DNA of 64,000 nt from JBFHQE01 sp041592335. GTDB lineage: Bacteria; Pseudomonadota; Gammaproteobacteria; Thiohalobacterales; Thiohalobacteraceae. The DNA lies in the NCBI GenBank assembly GCA_041592335.1, contig JBFHQE010000006.1:62001-126000 (forward strand), in the 5' to 3' direction. Made by a program: the position numbers and the translations under genes. Below the pieces are notes generated by a model. That model was not told where the DNA came from. It did not search any database and saw only the letters and a list, made by a program, of their open reading frames with translations. Shown piece by piece: positions 7,558 to 16,704 of this stretch (the stretch's first letter is position 1; each line of letters starts with the position of its first letter).

Positions 7558-7866
7558 CTATATCTTCAAGCGCTCCACCACCCGGCCATTAACCAGATGC
7601 TGCTCGATGATTTCGTCGATATCCTCTTGATCGACGTAGCTGTACCAGACGGCTTCCGGGTAAACCACCAGCACCGGCCCCTCGCTGCAACGATCCAGGC
7701 AACCGGCATTATTGATTCTTGTGCCACCGGGCCCCGCTATACCCAGCTCCTTGCTGCGTTGTTTGGCATAGTCACGCATCGACTGCGCCCCAAACTTCTG
7801 GCAGCAGGCCCTACCATCCTCACGCAGATTGGTACAGAAAAACACATGGTGTTTGTAATAAGACAT
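7558..7866 (-). CDS. Thioredoxin-like [2Fe-2S] ferredoxin
   Basis: The 102-residue product has the thioredoxin-like 2Fe-2S pattern seen in Shethna-type ferredoxins and NuoE: C11-TNLREDGRACC near the N-terminus and a later pair in INNAGCLDRCSEGPVLVVYPE. It is a small soluble electron carrier; the partner is unknown. It is divergent from coq7 with 78 bases between, so the two may share a control region; a connection with quinone hydroxylation is only suggested by position. Confidence 0.88.
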   Translation of the reverse strand: MSYYKHHVFFCTNLREDGRACCQKFGAQSMRDYAKQRSKELGIAGPGGTRINNAGCLDRCSEGPVLVVYPEAVWYSYVDQEDIDEIIEQHLVNGRVVERLKI

Positions 7867-7944
7867 AGCTAGTTACCTTCAGGAACCTGATTGGAATAAT
7901 GAGACTGTTCAACAGGAACGCCCAAATGCTATATGCTATCGAGC

Positions 7945-8589
7945 ATGAAATCACGTCATTACAGCTCACTCGACACCCTGATTGGCCAGGTGGATTCCGC
8001 CTTGCGAACCCTGTTCGGCACCCCCGTGACCACCGAACGGCCAAATCCCGCAGCCAATACCGCTGAGGCCGATCTTTCAGAATCGGCGCGCAACGAAGCC
8101 GCGCGGCTGATGCGCATCAATCATACGGGAGAAGTCTGCGCACAGGCGCTTTACCAGGGCCAGGCGCTGACAGCGAAGCTGGACAATGTACGCGAACGCA
8201 TGGAGCGCGCCGCCCAGGAAGAAAACGATCACCTCGACTGGTGCGAAAAACGTGTCCATGAACTTGGCAGCCATACCAGCGTTCTTAACCCGGCCTTTTA
8301 TGCCGGCTCATTCGCCATCGGCGCCATTGCCGGTGTGATTGGTGACAAGTGGAGTCTGGGCTTCGTTGCCGAAACGGAAAAACAGGTTATCAAGCATCTG
8401 GACGAACACCTCGAACAGATTGACCCGCATGACGAAAAAAGCCGTGTAATCCTGGAACAGATGAAAGTCGATGAGGCGCACCACGGCAACATGGCTCTGG
8501 ACGCCGGTGGCGCGCCCTTACCCAGACCGGTTCAGAAGGCGATGCAGCTGACTTCGAAGATCATGACGAAGTCGGTTTACTGGATATAA
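7945..8589 (+). CDS. coq7: 3-demethoxyubiquinol 3-hydroxylase (Coq7 type)
   Basis: The 214-residue product carries the diiron ligands of the Coq7 family: E in RINHTGEVCAQALYQGQ, the E-x-x-H of EENDHLDWCE, and in the second half a Glu of LDEHLEQ plus E-x-x-H in VDEAHHG. The enzyme hydroxylates the penultimate ubiquinone intermediate using O2. The start at 7945 (MKSRHYSSLD) gives the N-terminus usual in pseudomonad Coq7; an in-frame ATG at 7933 is also possible and neither has a strong ribosome site. It implies aerobic ubiquinone synthesis without UbiF at this step. Confidence 0.95.
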   Translation: MKSRHYSSLDTLIGQVDSALRTLFGTPVTTERPNPAANTAEADLSESARNEAARLMRINHTGEVCAQALYQGQALTAKLDNVRERMERAAQEENDHLDWCEKRVHELGSHTSVLNPAFYAGSFAIGAIAGVIGDKWSLGFVAETEKQVIKHLDEHLEQIDPHDEKSRVILEQMKVDEAHHGNMALDAGGAPLPRPVQKAMQLTSKIMTKSVYWI

Positions 8590-8681
8590 AGAACAGATCC
8601 GACGAGGGTGTTTTTTCGAGTGACTCAAAGTCTTTTGGAAAGAGAAAAAACTAACCTCAGAGGATCTTTAAAAGCAACAAC

Positions 8682-8711
8682 CACTGGATCCCGGCCTTCG
8701 CCGGGATGACA
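8682..8711. repeat. REP-like palindrome
   Basis: CTGGATCCCGGCCTTCGCCGGGATGAC, the same family as the copies at 4018, 46762, 49811 and 53718. It sits between coq7 and speD, which converge here, in a 137-base gap otherwise without features. Confidence 0.8.
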
Positions 8712-8726
8712 AAAACAAACACTAAA

Positions 8727-9527
8727 CTACCGTGACTTCGGCATATTTCGGCCGTAGAAAATTTCGGCCATTTCGTGTTCCAAAGAAGCGCGGATCTGCT
8801 TGGCCTCTTTATAAGACAGCTCATCCACCCCCATGCCGAACAGGTAATTATCCAGATCGAAATCCTTGAGGATCATCTTGGTGTGGAAGATGTTCTCCTG
8901 ATACACGTTCACGTCAATCATCTGGTAACGCTCGCGCGTGTCTTTCGACATGTAGTTCTGAATGGAATTGATCTTGTGATCGATGAAGTGTTTCTTGCCG
9001 CGCACGTCGCGCGTAAATCCACGTACCCGGTAATCCATGGTCAGGATATCCGACTCAAAGCTGTGAATCAGGTAGTTCAAGGCACGCAGCGGCGAAATAC
9101 GACCACAGGTTGAGACATCGATATCCGCCCGGAACGTACTGATGCCATTATCCGGGTGCGATTCCGGGTAGGTATGTACCGTGATGTGACTCTTGTCGAG
9201 ATGCGCCACGACCGCGTCCGGCAATGGCCCGGGTTTTTCCTGGTGAAGCGATTCGTCCTCGGTGATGATCGGCTCTTCCGAGATCAGCATGGTGACGCTG
9301 GCACCCTGGGGATCATAATCCTGATGCGCAATATTGAGGATATTGGCGCCGATGATATTGGCTACCTCGGTCAGGATCTGGGTCAGACGCTCGGCGTTGT
9401 AAGCCTCGTCGATATATTCAATGTACTCAGAACGCTGCTGCTCGGTCTTCGCGTAGCAGATATCGTAGATGTTGAAACTGAGCGTCTTGGTCAGGTTATT
9501 GAACCCATGGAGTTTCAACTTGTTCAT
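8727..9527 (-). CDS. speD: S-adenosylmethionine decarboxylase proenzyme
   Basis: The 266-residue product follows E. coli SpeD closely (MNKLKLHGFNNLTKTLSFNIYD; ends YGRNMPKSR). Self-cleavage before Ser113 in HLDKSHITVHTYPE creates the pyruvoyl group; the Cys of DVSTCGRISPL is the conserved proton donor. It makes decarboxylated SAM for spermidine synthesis. The start at 9527 (second of two ATGs) matches the family. It is the last gene of an osmC-VOC-speD group with short spacings. No spermidine synthase gene is seen nearby. Confidence 0.97.
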   Translation of the reverse strand: MNKLKLHGFNNLTKTLSFNIYDICYAKTEQQRSEYIEYIDEAYNAERLTQILTEVANIIGANILNIAHQDYDPQGASVTMLISEEPIITEDESLHQEKPGPLPDAVVAHLDKSHITVHTYPESHPDNGISTFRADIDVSTCGRISPLRALNYLIHSFESDILTMDYRVRGFTRDVRGKKHFIDHKINSIQNYMSKDTRERYQMIDVNVYQENIFHTKMILKDFDLDNYLFGMGVDELSYKEAKQIRASLEHEMAEIFYGRNMPKSR

Positions 9528-9562
9528 CACTGGCTTGATTCCATTGGTTAACGGGGGCGGTA

Positions 9563-9973
9563 TTATTGCACAGAGTTGGCGATTGGCGGATGGTAAATTA
9601 TCTGCACTGTATTGCCTTCAGGATCAAAGCAATAGAAGCTCCGGGCGCCATCACGATGGGTGCGCGGCTCGGTCTTCATCTTGACATCATTCTCCAGCAG
9701 GAACCGGTACCACAGATCCACTTCCTCGATCTTTCGCAGCATGAAACCGATGTGATCGAGCGCCGTATCCCGATTCGCCGAGCGTGCCTCGGGGCCACGA
9801 TGCAGCGCAAGGTTATCCTGGCCGGCAGTCGTCAGATAATAATTATCCGGGTCCGGCTGCCATTCAACCGCCATACCCAGCAAGTCGACATAGAAGTGTA
9901 AACAGGCTTCAAGATCATCGACAAACAGGGCAACGTGACGCATGCCCAGGGTAGTATTCGGGCGCTCCATCAT
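9563..9973 (-). CDS. VOC-family (glyoxalase/dioxygenase fold) protein
   Basis: The 136-residue protein has two beta-alpha-beta-beta-beta modules of the vicinal oxygen chelate superfamily: MRHVALFVDDLEACLHFYVDLLGM and later DHIGFMLRKIEEVD, ending FYCFDPEGNTVQIIYHP. Metal ligands are plausible at the His of RHVALF, the His of LDHIGF and the Glu/Gln near the end, but substrate is unknown. The start codon overlaps the stop of the osmC-like gene (ATGA), so the two are translationally coupled. Confidence 0.85.
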   Translation of the reverse strand: MMERPNTTLGMRHVALFVDDLEACLHFYVDLLGMAVEWQPDPDNYYLTTAGQDNLALHRGPEARSANRDTALDHIGFMLRKIEEVDLWYRFLLENDVKMKTEPRTHRDGARSFYCFDPEGNTVQIIYHPPIANSVQ

Positions 9974-10407
9974 CAGCCAGCCGCCTCCGCACCCAGATCA
10001 ACAACCTCAAAATCGTGACTGATCTCGGCCGCCTTGCCCAGCATGATCGAGGCCGAGCAGTACTTTTCCGCCGATAACTCCACGGCACGTGCCACCTGCT
10101 TTTCGCTCAGACCACGGCCCTTGACGATGAAATGGACGTGGATTTTGGTGAACACCTTTGGCACTTCTTCGGAGCGCTGCGCCTCGATTTCCACCACGCA
10201 GTCCTCAACCGGCTGGCGCTGGCGCTTGAGAATGTACACCACATCGAACGCGGTGCAGCCACCCATACCCAGCAGCAGCATCTCCATCGGCCTTGGACCA
10301 AGATCACGGCCGCCGCTATCGGGCGGCCCGTCCATCACCACCGCGTGACCGCTGCCGGACTCGCCCAGAAATGTCGCCTCTTCAACCCACTTGACCCGCG
10401 CCTTCAT
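9973..10407 (-). CDS. OsmC-family protein
   Basis: The 144-residue product shows the two reactive cysteines of the OsmC/Ohr superfamily: LLLGMGGCTAFDV (Cys51) and AEKYCSASIML (about Cys116). The GRDLGPRPMEMLL stretch is typical of the YhfA-like branch. Members reduce organic or lipid peroxides. It is divergent from crp with 120 bases between, so control by CRP from the shared region is possible, though no clear TGTGA-N6-TCACA site stands out. Confidence 0.9.
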   Translation of the reverse strand: MKARVKWVEEATFLGESGSGHAVVMDGPPDSGGRDLGPRPMEMLLLGMGGCTAFDVVYILKRQRQPVEDCVVEIEAQRSEEVPKVFTKIHVHFIVKGRGLSEKQVARAVELSAEKYCSASIMLGKAAEISHDFEVVDLGAEAAG

Positions 10408-10527
10408 GCCGCTCTCCGCTATTCAAAATTGTGTGAAGCCTATCACAGATCGACAGGACTTAAGCCCTCCCCTACACTGTATACTAGGCTAAAGGAATGA
10501 GGCGCTTAGGCCGCTGAAGTGGACGTT

Positions 10528-11166
10528 ATGGAAACAAAACAACTCAAAAGCACCGGCAACCAGTCGCTCGACAATTTCCTGGAACATTGCCATCGGCGCC
10601 GCTATCCGCCCAAAAGCGTGATCATCTATGCCGGCGATGCCCCGGATGTGCTCTATTTTATCATCGACGGCTCGGTCAGCGTGCTTATCGAGGAAGACAA
10701 TGGCCAGGAAATCGTGCTGGCCTACCTCAACAAGGGCGACTTCTTCGGTGAAATGGGGTTGTTCGGTGAAGGCTCGACCCGCAGCGCTTGGGTGCGCACC
10801 CGCGAGGAATGCGAACTGGCCGAAATCAGCTACAGTAAATTCCGACAGGTCGCCAAGGACAATCCTGACATCCTGTTTGCACTGGCGGCGCAAATGGCCG
10901 CGCGCCTGCGCACCACCAGCCGCAAGGTATCCGACCTGGCCTTCCTCGACGTCACCGGCCGCGTGGCCCGTACTCTGCTCGAACTCTGCAAGCAACCCGA
11001 CGCCATGACTCACCCGGACGGTATGCAGATTCGCATCACCCGTCAGGAGATCGGCCGTATCGTGGGATGTTCGCGCGAAATGGTTGGTCGCGTGTTAAAA
11101 GGTCTGGAAGAACAGGGCCTGATTACGGCCAAGGGCAAGACCATCGTGGTTTTTGGTACACGGTAA
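10528..11166 (+). CDS. crp: cAMP-activated global regulator CRP/Vfr
   Basis: The 212-residue protein is very close to E. coli CRP. cAMP-pocket residues are present: G74-E75-MGL and R85-S86-AW; TTSRKV at about 129 corresponds to the Thr127/Ser128 contact. The C-terminal helix-turn-helix reads TRQEIGRIVGCSREMVGRVLK, with Arg183, Glu184 and Arg188 that contact the TGTGA half-site. The start at ATG 10528 is preferred to a GTG three codons upstream, which lacks a ribosome site. It converges with trpC, their stops being only nine bases apart. Confidence 0.96.
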   Translation: METKQLKSTGNQSLDNFLEHCHRRRYPPKSVIIYAGDAPDVLYFIIDGSVSVLIEEDNGQEIVLAYLNKGDFFGEMGLFGEGSTRSAWVRTREECELAEISYSKFRQVAKDNPDILFALAAQMAARLRTTSRKVSDLAFLDVTGRVARTLLELCKQPDAMTHPDGMQIRITRQEIGRIVGCSREMVGRVLKGLEEQGLITAKGKTIVVFGTR

Positions 11167-11175
11167 CTTTTCCGT

Positions 11176-11976
11176 TCAGGAAAACAACTCCGCCAGCTTT
11201 TCACCCGGCTCATCCGCCCTCATAAAGGCTTCACCCACCAGGAAGGTGTGCACATTGTGCTCGCGCATGAGTTGCACATCGGCCTTTGCCAGGATGCCAC
11301 TCTCTGTCACCACCAGCCGATCCTCGGGAATTTCCTGTAGCAGATCCAGCGTCGTCTGCAGGCTGACCTCGAACGTGCGCAGGTTACGGTTATTGATGCC
11401 GATCATGGGACAGGGCAACTTCAGAGCACGTTGCAGTTCTTCGGCATCATGCACCTCCACCAGTACACCCATACCCAGATCCTGTGCCAGCACTGCCAGC
11501 TCCATCATCAGATCATCGTCAAGCGCCGAAACAATAATCAGAATACAGTCCGCACCGATCATGCGCGCTTCATAGACCTGGTAGGGATCCACCATGAAAT
11601 CCTTGCGCAGTACCGGCAGCTCACAGGCGGCACGAGCCTGCTGCAGATATTCATCCGACCCCTGAAAAAAGTCGATATCGGTCAACACCGACAGGCAGGC
11701 CGCCCCGCCGCGCGCATAACTCTGCGCGATCTGCGCGGGCTGAAAATCTTCCCGCAACACGCCCTTGCTCGGCGATGCCTTTTTGATCTCGGCGATCACG
11801 GCAGACTCACCCTGAAAAATCTTGTTTCGTAACGACTGGATAAATCCGCGTGTCGGTGACGCCTGCGAGGCCTGCGCTTCAACTTCGGCAAACGACAGAA
11901 CCTGTTGGCGTTCGGCCACTTCCTCACGTTTACGATCAAGAATCTTGACCAGTATGTCTGGCACTTTATTCGTCAT
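11176..11976 (-). CDS. trpC: Indole-3-glycerol-phosphate synthase
   Basis: A 266-residue monofunctional TrpC (no fused TrpF). Family motifs in order: EIKKASPSKGV (catalytic Lys), LTDIDFFQGS, LRKDFMVDPYQV (second catalytic Lys), VEVHDAEEL, IGINNRNLRTFEV and VVTESGI. It closes the indole ring in tryptophan synthesis. It is the last gene of trpE-G-D-C, eight bases after trpD. trpF, trpB and trpA are not in this window. Confidence 0.97.
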   Translation of the reverse strand: MTNKVPDILVKILDRKREEVAERQQVLSFAEVEAQASQASPTRGFIQSLRNKIFQGESAVIAEIKKASPSKGVLREDFQPAQIAQSYARGGAACLSVLTDIDFFQGSDEYLQQARAACELPVLRKDFMVDPYQVYEARMIGADCILIIVSALDDDLMMELAVLAQDLGMGVLVEVHDAEELQRALKLPCPMIGINNRNLRTFEVSLQTTLDLLQEIPEDRLVVTESGILAKADVQLMREHNVHTFLVGEAFMRADEPGEKLAELFS

Positions 11977-11984
11977 CGTAAATT

Positions 11985-13019
11985 TCAGTCCGCTGCCAGC
12001 TGCTGCGACAGGGCTATTAACTGATCAAACTTCTGCTGCGCCGCACCACTATCCAGAATCTCTCCGGCACGTTGAACACCCGCCTCCAGGCTATCGACCA
12101 AGCTTGCGGCATAGATGGCCGCACCTGCATTCAACATTACGATATCGCGCGCGGGCCCGGTCTCGCCCGCGAACACCTGCTTGATAATCGCCAGACTTTG
12201 CTCGGCGGAATCGACTGCCAGTGTCGCCACACTGCCACGGCTCATGCCGAACATTTCCGGTTCAATGGTGTAGCGTTCGACCAGGTTGTTTTTCAACTCG
12301 GCAACATGCGTTTCCGAACCGATGCTGATTTCGTCCATGCCATCCGCCGCATGCACCACCAGCACATGCTCGCTGCCCAGTTTTTTCAGCACTTCCGCCA
12401 GCGGCTCCAGCCAGATATCCGAGAACACGCCCAGCACCTGGTTAGGCGCGCCGGCAGGATTGGTCAGCGGACCAAGCAGATTGAACAGGGTGCGCACGCC
12501 CATTTCCTTGCGCGGCCCAATGGCATGCTTCATGGCACCGTGATGTTTGGGCGCAAACAGGAAACCGACACCGATCTCGTTGACACATCGCGCCACCTGC
12601 TCGGCATTCAGATCCAGGTTTACCCCGGCCGCCTCCAGCACATCGGCACTGCCGCACTTGCTGGATATGGAACGATTTCCGTGCTTGGCCACCTTGGCAC
12701 CTGCCGCCGCGGTGACAAAAGCGCTCGCCGTGGAAATATTAAAAGTGCTGCTGCCATCGCCTCCGGTTCCGCAAGTATCCACGATCGGCCCACCGCTGAT
12801 GTGTACCCGGGTCGCCAGTTCACGCATCACCTGCGCAGCAGCAGCCAGTTCATCGACGGTCTCGCCTTTCATGCGCATGCCGATCAGGAATCCGCCTATC
12901 TGCGCGGGCGTCGCTTCGCCGGTCATAATCTGGCGCATGACGGCAATCATCTCGTCATGCGTCAGATCTTTTTTTTCCGTGGCAGCCTTGATGGCCGCTT
13001 GCATATCCATAGTTGGCAT
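11985..13019 (-). CDS. trpD: Anthranilate phosphoribosyltransferase
   Basis: The 344-residue product has the PRPP-binding VDTCGTGGDGSSTFNIST, the KHGNRSISSKCGSADVLE segment and the AIGPRKEMGVRTLFNLLGPLTNP region of TrpD. It joins anthranilate to PRPP. It is separate from trpG here (no fusion), with an eight-base gap, inside the rpe-gph-trpEGDC run. Confidence 0.97.
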   Translation of the reverse strand: MPTMDMQAAIKAATEKKDLTHDEMIAVMRQIMTGEATPAQIGGFLIGMRMKGETVDELAAAAQVMRELATRVHISGGPIVDTCGTGGDGSSTFNISTASAFVTAAAGAKVAKHGNRSISSKCGSADVLEAAGVNLDLNAEQVARCVNEIGVGFLFAPKHHGAMKHAIGPRKEMGVRTLFNLLGPLTNPAGAPNQVLGVFSDIWLEPLAEVLKKLGSEHVLVVHAADGMDEISIGSETHVAELKNNLVERYTIEPEMFGMSRGSVATLAVDSAEQSLAIIKQVFAGETGPARDIVMLNAGAAIYAASLVDSLEAGVQRAGEILDSGAAQQKFDQLIALSQQLAAD

Positions 13020-13027
13020 CCCCTGGT

Positions 13028-13612
13028 TTATGCAGTCATGGTTAGGAAGTTTTTCAACATGGCATGACCATGCTCGGTCAGGATGGATTCCGGATGGAAC
13101 TGCACACCTTCCACCGGCAGGGTCTTGTGGCGCACACCCATGATCTCTTCCATCTCGCCATTGTCAGCCAATGTCCAGGCGGTGACTTCAAGACATTCGG
13201 GCAAGGAACTCTTCTCAATGACCAGTGAATGATAGCGCGTCGCTTCCAGCGGATTGCTCAAACCCGCAAACACGCCCGTATCCTTGTGATGAATCATGGA
13301 TGTCTTGCCATGCATGATAGCCCCGGCGTGAATGATGTTTCCGCCAAAGGCCTGGCCAATACTCTGGTGACCCAAACAGACACCGAGGATCGGCAGCTTG
13401 CCCGCGAAATGCTTGATCGCCGCCACTGAAACGCCTGCTTCATTCGGCGTACAGGGGCCGGGCGAAATTACCAGACGATCCGGCTTGAGGGCCTCAATCT
13501 CCTCAATCCTGATCTGGTCATTGCGATAGACGCGCACATCCTCGCCCAGCTCGCCGAAATACTGCACGAGGTTATAGGTAAAGGAGTCATAGTTATCGAT
13601 CATTAACAACAT
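13028..13612 (-). CDS. trpG: Anthranilate synthase glutamine amidotransferase subunit
   Basis: A class I glutamine amidotransferase of 194 residues: MLLMIDNYDSFTYNLVQY at the start, nucleophile Cys in ILGVCLGHQSIGQAFGG, and the His-Glu pair in GVQFHPESILTEHG. The start is the ATG at 13612; a longer frame runs back into the end of trpE and is not credible. It supplies ammonia to TrpE and may also serve PabB. Ten bases separate it from trpE. Confidence 0.97.
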   Translation of the reverse strand: MLLMIDNYDSFTYNLVQYFGELGEDVRVYRNDQIRIEEIEALKPDRLVISPGPCTPNEAGVSVAAIKHFAGKLPILGVCLGHQSIGQAFGGNIIHAGAIMHGKTSMIHHKDTGVFAGLSNPLEATRYHSLVIEKSSLPECLEVTAWTLADNGEMEEIMGVRHKTLPVEGVQFHPESILTEHGHAMLKNFLTMTA

Positions 13613-13622
13613 ATTCGCCCCC

Positions 13623-15107
13623 TTACCGGTGCACGGAATCCAGACCGGCTTCCGCCATGGCAACCGCGCGGAAAATCGCCCGCCCCTTGTTCATGGTTTC
13701 ATCCCATTCATTACGCGGTATCGAGTCATACACGATGCCCGCTCCCGCCTGGATATGCAGTTGCTGATCCTTGATCACGGCCGTGCGGATGGCAATTGCC
13801 GTATCCATATTGCCATTCCAGGCGAGATAACCAACCGCACCGGCATAAACACCCCGCTTGACCGGCTCCAGCTCGTCGATGATTTCAATGGCACGAATCT
13901 TCGGCGCGCCGCTCACGGTGCCAGCCGGGAAAGTTGCGCGCAGTACATCCATGGCGCTCATACCTTCTTTCAACTTGCCCTGCACATTCGACACGATATG
14001 CATCACATGCGAATAACGCTCGATGATCATCTTCTCGGTCAGCTTCACCGAGCCGATGTCCGCAATACGCCCCACATCGTTACGCCCCAGATCGATCAGC
14101 ATCAGGTGCTCGGCCAGCTCCTTGGGATCGGCCAGCAGGTCCTGCTCGAGGGCGAAATCCTGTGCCTGGTCCTTGCCACGCGGACGGGTGCCGGCAATCG
14201 GCCGCACCGTAACCATGCCGTCTTCCAGGCGCGTCAAAATTTCTGGCGAGGAACCGACAACGTGAAAATCCCCCAGATCCAGGTAGAACATATAGGGTGA
14301 CGGGTTAAGGCTGCGCAGTGCGCGGTACAGATCCAGCGGTGGCGCCTTGAACGGGATCGACAATCGTTGCGACAACACCACTTGCATGATGTCGCCATCA
14401 ACGATGTAGTCCTTGGATTTGGCGACCGCCGCTTCGAAGCCGTCCTGGGTGAAACCGGAGATAAAATCATCCTCGCACACCTTGATGGAGGCGGTGTGTT
14501 CATAGCGCGGCGTTTCCCGGCCCAGTTGTTCCACCAGTTCATCCAGGCGATGCCTGGCCGCTTCCAGCCCGTTTACCGCGCGACCGTCGGCATGCACGAT
14601 GACGAATAACTTGCCGCTGAGATTATCGAACACCACCACTTCGTCCGAAACCATAAGCAGAATATCGGGGTTTTTCAGTGGGTCGGGCTTTTCTGCATTC
14701 GCCAGACGCGGTTCGATATAGCGCACCGTGTCGTAACCGAAGTAGCCTACCAGCCCGCCGGTGAATCGCGGCAAGCCATCGACTTCCGGCACAGCAAACT
14801 GCTGCTGGAAATCCTCAATCCAGGCGAGCGGGTCCTCGACCTGATGGGTTTCGCTGAGCTCGCCATCCCGAAACAGGGCGACTTCATAGCCCGAGACGCG
14901 GATATAGGTCTGGCAGGGCAATCCGATAATGGAATACCGGCCCCATTTCTCCCCACCCTGAACGGATTCGAACAAGTAGGAACGCGGCCCGTTGGCCAGC
15001 TTGAGATAGGTGCTTAGGGGAGTGTCGAGATCCGCGAGAACCTCGCGCATCACGGGAATTCGGTTATAGCCTTGCTCGGCAAGTGTACGAAATTGTTGGG
15101 CGTCCAC
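13623..15107 (-). CDS. trpE: Anthranilate synthase component I
   Basis: The 494-residue protein has the TrpE/chorismate-binding layout: N-terminal feedback region with YLFESVQGGEKWGRYSIIG, then the catalytic domain with DIMQVVLSQRL, PSPYMFYLDLG, IAGTRPRG, LIDLGRNDVGR and TFPAGTVSGAPKIRA. It converts chorismate to anthranilate with TrpG. The ES motif in the N-terminal part is part of the tryptophan-binding site in known enzymes, so feedback inhibition is expected. No trp leader peptide or attenuator is seen in the 114 bases before it. Confidence 0.97.
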   Translation of the reverse strand: MDAQQFRTLAEQGYNRIPVMREVLADLDTPLSTYLKLANGPRSYLFESVQGGEKWGRYSIIGLPCQTYIRVSGYEVALFRDGELSETHQVEDPLAWIEDFQQQFAVPEVDGLPRFTGGLVGYFGYDTVRYIEPRLANAEKPDPLKNPDILLMVSDEVVVFDNLSGKLFVIVHADGRAVNGLEAARHRLDELVEQLGRETPRYEHTASIKVCEDDFISGFTQDGFEAAVAKSKDYIVDGDIMQVVLSQRLSIPFKAPPLDLYRALRSLNPSPYMFYLDLGDFHVVGSSPEILTRLEDGMVTVRPIAGTRPRGKDQAQDFALEQDLLADPKELAEHLMLIDLGRNDVGRIADIGSVKLTEKMIIERYSHVMHIVSNVQGKLKEGMSAMDVLRATFPAGTVSGAPKIRAIEIIDELEPVKRGVYAGAVGYLAWNGNMDTAIAIRTAVIKDQQLHIQAGAGIVYDSIPRNEWDETMNKGRAIFRAVAMAEAGLDSVHR

Positions 15108-15221
15108 GAATGATTACCTCAGAAATAGAATAAACAGAACTCGATGTTGGCAATTACTCGCCTCGCCATCGTTTCTGTGTCTTCCTGAGTGTCATCCGGT
15201 TGCTCATGGCCTGATAATACG

Positions 15222-15899
15222 CTAAGCCGCTTGCGTAAGTAACGCTTTAATTTGATCCAGCGAATCGAGCACGGCATCCGGGGCGGAATCACGAATATCC
15301 ACGCCGTGGTTATAACCGTAACTCATACAGACAATCTGGAAATTGGCCGCACGCGCCGCTTTCACATCACTAACCGAATCGCCCACCATTAGCGAACGCT
15401 CGGGCTTTACGCCGAAATACTCGGCCGCATGCAACAGTGGCAGAGGATCCGGTTTTTTCCTGGGCAACGTATCGCCGCTGATAATGATGGAAAAATAATC
15501 CGCTATCCCCAGATCCTTCAGCAGCGGCTGGGTGAACTGCGCCGCCTTGTTAGTGACGCAGCCCAGCGAATAACCGGCAGCCTTGAGAAAATCCAGCCCG
15601 TCCCGAACGCCCGGATACAAACAGGAACGCTTGGAGGTATTTTCGGCATAGAGCGCGAGAAAAATCGGGTAGACCTTCTCGAACAACGCCTGGTCCGGTT
15701 CACCGTCCAGTTGACCGATCAAGGCACGCCGGGTCAGGCGTTCCACGCCATTACCGACCCAGTTACGCACCTTGGCCTCGCCGTGCTCCGGCATGCCCAA
15801 CTGCTTCATCATCTCATCGACGCAATAAGCCAGGTCCGGCACGCTGTCCACCAGCGTGCCGTCCACGTCGATCAGAATCATCTCGGGCTTGCGGATCAT
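15222..15899 (-). CDS. gph: Phosphoglycolate phosphatase
   Basis: A 225-residue HAD hydrolase: motif I LIDVDGTLVDS, cap domain with VRNWVGNGVERL, motif II CVTNKA, motif III Lys in PRKKPDP and motif IV MVGDSVSDVKAA. These are the Gph/CbbZ features. The start at 15899 lies seven bases after the rpe stop; an upstream in-frame stretch overlaps rpe and is rejected. It removes 2-phosphoglycolate made by DNA repair or, in autotrophs, by the RuBisCO oxygenase reaction. The pairing with rpe and the trp genes is common in Gammaproteobacteria. Confidence 0.95.
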   Translation of the reverse strand: MIRKPEMILIDVDGTLVDSVPDLAYCVDEMMKQLGMPEHGEAKVRNWVGNGVERLTRRALIGQLDGEPDQALFEKVYPIFLALYAENTSKRSCLYPGVRDGLDFLKAAGYSLGCVTNKAAQFTQPLLKDLGIADYFSIIISGDTLPRKKPDPLPLLHAAEYFGVKPERSLMVGDSVSDVKAARAANFQIVCMSYGYNHGVDIRDSAPDAVLDSLDQIKALLTQAA

Positions 15900-15906
15900 A
15901 AGGGGA

Positions 15907-16593
15907 TCAGACCTTGGCGAGTTCGGCGCGCATCTGCTTGAGGATGCTGTTGTACTTGTTCGGGTCGCTTTCGTTGCGCTTGCCGAAGATGCCGGAACCG
16001 GACACGAAAGTATCAATGCCCGCGGCAGCCACTTCCGCAATATTGTCGGCTTTAACGCCGCCATCAATTTCGAGACGGCAATCCAGACCACGGTCATCGA
16101 TCATCTTGCGCACGGCGCGCGCCTTGTCCAGCACGTAGGGGATAAATGCCTGACCACCGAAACCCGGGTTAACAGACATCAACAACACCATGTCACACAT
16201 CGGCAGGGCATATTCCAGCACGTCCAGCGGAGTCGCCGGGTTGAATACCAGGCCCGCCTTACAGCCTTCACCCTTGATCAGTTGCAGAGTGCGGTCCACG
16301 TGTTCGGACGCTTCCGGGTGGAAAGTGATATAGGTGGCACCCGCCTTGGCGAAGTCCGGAATAATGCGATCTACCGGCTTGACCATCAGGTGGACATCGA
16401 TCGGCGCGGTCACGCCATGCTTGCGCAGGGCCTCGCACACCAGCGGCCCGATCGTCAGATTGGGTACGTAATGATTGTCCATGACATCGAAGTGCACGAT
16501 GTCCGCGCCGGAGGCCAGAACGTTGTCCACTTCCTCGCCCAGCTTGGCAAAGTCAGCCGACAAAATCGATGGGGCAATTGCATAATCAGCCAT
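15907..16593 (-). CDS. rpe: Ribulose-phosphate 3-epimerase
   Basis: The 228-residue TIM-barrel protein has all Rpe motifs: IAPSILSADFAKLGEEV, HFDVMDNHYVPN (metal ligands His and Asp), DVHLMV, MSVNPGFGGQ and LEIDGGV. It interconverts ribulose-5-phosphate and xylulose-5-phosphate in the pentose phosphate and Calvin cycles. It is the first gene of the rpe-gph-trpEGDC run and is divergent from the hydrolase gene at 16705. Confidence 0.97.
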   Translation of the reverse strand: MADYAIAPSILSADFAKLGEEVDNVLASGADIVHFDVMDNHYVPNLTIGPLVCEALRKHGVTAPIDVHLMVKPVDRIIPDFAKAGATYITFHPEASEHVDRTLQLIKGEGCKAGLVFNPATPLDVLEYALPMCDMVLLMSVNPGFGGQAFIPYVLDKARAVRKMIDDRGLDCRLEIDGGVKADNIAEVAAAGIDTFVSGSGIFGKRNESDPNKYNSILKQMRAELAKV

Positions 16594-16704
16594 TTTTCCG
16601 CTCCAAATATAACGTTGCGATTCAGCGCCCTCGGCGCGTAAAGTTGCGCACTGTACCCGATAAGCCGATGTTTTTCAGCTTCCGGCATGACAAGGAGGAA
16701 GGCG

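Noticed and set aside
15108..15221. trp leader peptide and attenuator
   Set aside because: No short frame with tandem Trp codons and no alternative hairpins with a U-run were seen between gph and trpE.
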